Origin: Desulfosarcina alkanivorans
Lineage (GTDB): Bacteria > Desulfobacterota > Desulfobacteria > Desulfobacterales > Desulfosarcinaceae
NCBI RefSeq assembly: GCF_009688945.1
Contig: NZ_AP021874.1
Location: forward strand, 6,572,001-6,636,000
DNA: 64,000 bases
Direction: 5' to 3'
The notes under the pieces are model-generated. The model ran no database searches. It was given only the letters and a program-made list of their open reading frames with translations, and was not told where the DNA came from. This document shows, piece by piece, positions 63,992 to 64,000 of the stretch; the stretch's first letter is position 1, and the number at the start of each line of letters is the position of its first letter. The position numbers and the translations under genes were made by a program.

Positions 63992-64000
63992 AACGGTCAC

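Noticed and set aside
1..64000. CRISPR array, integrase, transposase or phage genes
   Set aside because: No regularly spaced repeats, recombinase motifs or structural phage genes were found on either strand.

Overview
The window looks like chromosomal DNA of an anaerobic, sulfate-reducing Desulfobacterota bacterium, probably of the Desulfobacterales/Desulfosarcina type. Pointers are a complete quinone reductase complex (Qrc) operon, a lysine/alanine/proline-rich histone H1-like protein, an old-yellow-enzyme family flavoprotein, an acyl-CoA dehydrogenase carrying a rubredoxin-like tail, and fairly GC-rich codon use throughout. The genus is inference. I saw no rRNA, CRISPR array, phage or insertion sequence.

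Layout. 1-9.3 kb (minus strand): the end of a sigma-54 regulator, a small secreted protein, then the run serS - thrC - LysM protein - TPR lipoprotein - a PAS/GAF/PilZ protein broken by a frameshift. 9.7-16.1 kb (plus): 5-formyl-THF cyclo-ligase, pcm, a DedA/YqaA membrane protein, a large imperfect palindrome, aspartate kinase, an alpha/beta hydrolase and a dienoyl-CoA-reductase-like flavoprotein. 16.1-26 kb: a chemoreceptor, small Smr and putative molybdenum-carrier proteins, tRNA-Ala(GGC), a PpiD-like chaperone, a zinc-ribbon membrane protein, the histone-like protein and an M16 peptidase. 26.1-30.9 kb (minus): a Gld-type ABC exporter with its two periplasm-facing accessory proteins. 31.4-37 kb (plus): qrcABCD plus a 53-residue membrane ORF, bounded by a candidate promoter and a strong terminator. 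A 782-residue GAF protein of unknown role follows.

39.5-42.2 kb is a graveyard: the Fis-type HTH end of an NtrC-family regulator, the C-terminus of an NADH-oxidase-type flavoprotein and a decayed FAD amine oxidase lie around an intact cation-efflux gene that is fused to a NifX-like domain. 42.2-46.7 kb (plus) is an ABC/FtsX/AttH transport operon. 46.9-53.7 kb (minus) is a protein-quality-control run, lon - ftsH - htrA - (truncated) degV. It is divergent from a MerR regulator with a cobalamin-binding domain of the CarH/LitR light-sensor type. The same 15-base operator-like sequence occurs in the lon/regulator promoter region and again in the promoter of a secreted EF-hand protein 1.4 kb away. 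Next come an iron-sulfur photolyase/cryptochrome that has lost most of its antenna domain, and an SRPBCC protein. I infer a small B12/light-responsive regulon that may include the protease genes. This is the most interesting part of the window.

57.6-63.1 kb: sdhAB without a membrane anchor, a helical-repeat protein, a DUF2237 protein and the acyl-CoA dehydrogenase. The right edge holds another graveyard: both ends of a FadL-type porin gene with the middle missing, run into a short-chain dehydrogenase fragment. Internal deletions (photolyase, DegV, FadL, amine oxidase) recur in the window and suggest ongoing gene erosion.
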